DNA of 29,223 nucleotides, from positions 1-29,223 of IMG/VR virus record IMGVR_UViG_3300005264_000042; one strand, 5' to 3'. The translations under genes were made by a program, and so were the position numbers. Below the pieces are notes generated by a model. The model did no database searches. It saw nothing but the letters and a program-made list of their open reading frames with translations, and was not told where the DNA came from. Shown piece after piece: positions 29,120-29,223 of this stretch (positions within the stretch are counted from its first letter, which is position 1; each line of letters starts with the position of its first letter). The DNA comes from a virus.

Positions 29120-29223
29120 AAAAACAAACTATCATGAACACATTAGAAATGTTACAAGAACTCGAAGCAATGGGAGTTCAAACGAACGCCACTCCTCCAA
29201 TGGGAACAGGCAAAACAGGGGAA
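29120..29223. repeat. Terminal direct repeat, right copy
   Basis: Identical to 1-104. It contains the capsid leader and the first 30 codons of the capsid gene again (29134-29223), which is the same gene as at 15, not a second copy. Confidence 0.95.
29134..29223 (+). CDS. Major capsid protein, 5' part cut by the window end
   Basis: The first 30 codons of the capsid gene, repeated because of the end overlap. The full gene is at 15-1088. The region between the protease stop (29100) and this ATG is a U-rich then A-rich leader with no promoter I can support, so the capsid gene is probably read from the 27767 promoter. Confidence 0.9.
   Translation, partial: MNTLEMLQELEAMGVQTNATPPMGTGKTGE

Noticed and set aside
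1-29223. Alternative genetic code (TGA recoded)
   Set aside because: TGA ends several firm genes (2529, 14961, 15650, 24280, 27763) and frames are not interrupted by in-frame TGA.
1-29223. CRISPR array, tRNA genes, IS elements, integrase or att site
   Set aside because: I see no spaced repeats, cloverleaf-like segments, transposase or integrase motifs on either strand.

Overview
The window is one complete phage genome in a circular or terminally redundant form. Bases 1-104 recur exactly at 29120-29223, so the unit is 29,119 bp. All supported genes lie on the + strand and use the standard bacterial code (TGA, TAA and TAG all end genes). Gene content is that of a siphovirus with an HK97-type head: terminase, portal, Mu F-like minor head protein, prohead protease, HK97-fold capsid protein, neck proteins, tail tube, frameshifted tail chaperones, tape measure and Dit/hub proteins. 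There is no integrase, tRNA or CRISPR array.

The host cannot be named from the sequence. Promoters look like ordinary sigma70 boxes (TTGAAA/TTGCAA, 16-18 bp, TATAAT/TACAAT). Almost no gene has a Shine-Dalgarno sequence: leaders are about 20-28 nt long, U-rich then A-rich (often ending AAACAACAACA before the ATG), and three genes appear to be leaderless. That points to a host with SD-independent initiation (for example Bacteroidota-like or Patescibacteria-like), which is inference only.

Layout. 23.7 kb through the junction to 13.5 kb is the late block: TerS, TerL, portal, minor head protein, protease/scaffold, MCP with a strong terminator, connector and neck genes, tail terminator, tail tube with a strong terminator, chaperones, tape measure, Dit, tail fibre-like protein, hub-like protein, two small membrane proteins, a papain-like cysteine peptidase in the endolysin position, and a marine-type virion protein. 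13.55-13.79 kb is a dense non-coding control region with operator-like palindromes, two promoters and two strong 5' RNA hairpins. 13.8-23.7 kb is the early/replication block: a replication initiator, a small HTH regulator, a membrane-anchored lysozyme apparently made by frameshifting, a Rad52-like annealing protein followed by a SWIM zinc-finger ORF, a PD-(D/E)XK nuclease, a PP-loop (PAPS-reductase-like) protein, a beta-class DNA methyltransferase, a VRR-NUC nuclease and many small proteins.

The most unusual feature is a genome-wide regulatory design. A 16-17 bp palindrome (TTGAAAA-n3-TTTTCAA type) is present at eight sites, and in seven of them it overlaps the -35 or -10 box of a promoter. 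The HTH protein at 15190-15435 is transcribed from one of these promoters and is the natural candidate to bind them. Recoding is the second theme: one textbook -1 frameshift site (A AAA AAG in the tail chaperones), a second strong candidate that would join a membrane anchor to a lysozyme, and weaker cases at the Rad52/SWIM junction and near 22.42 kb. A third point is a paralogous beta-rich domain inserted into two unrelated virion proteins.
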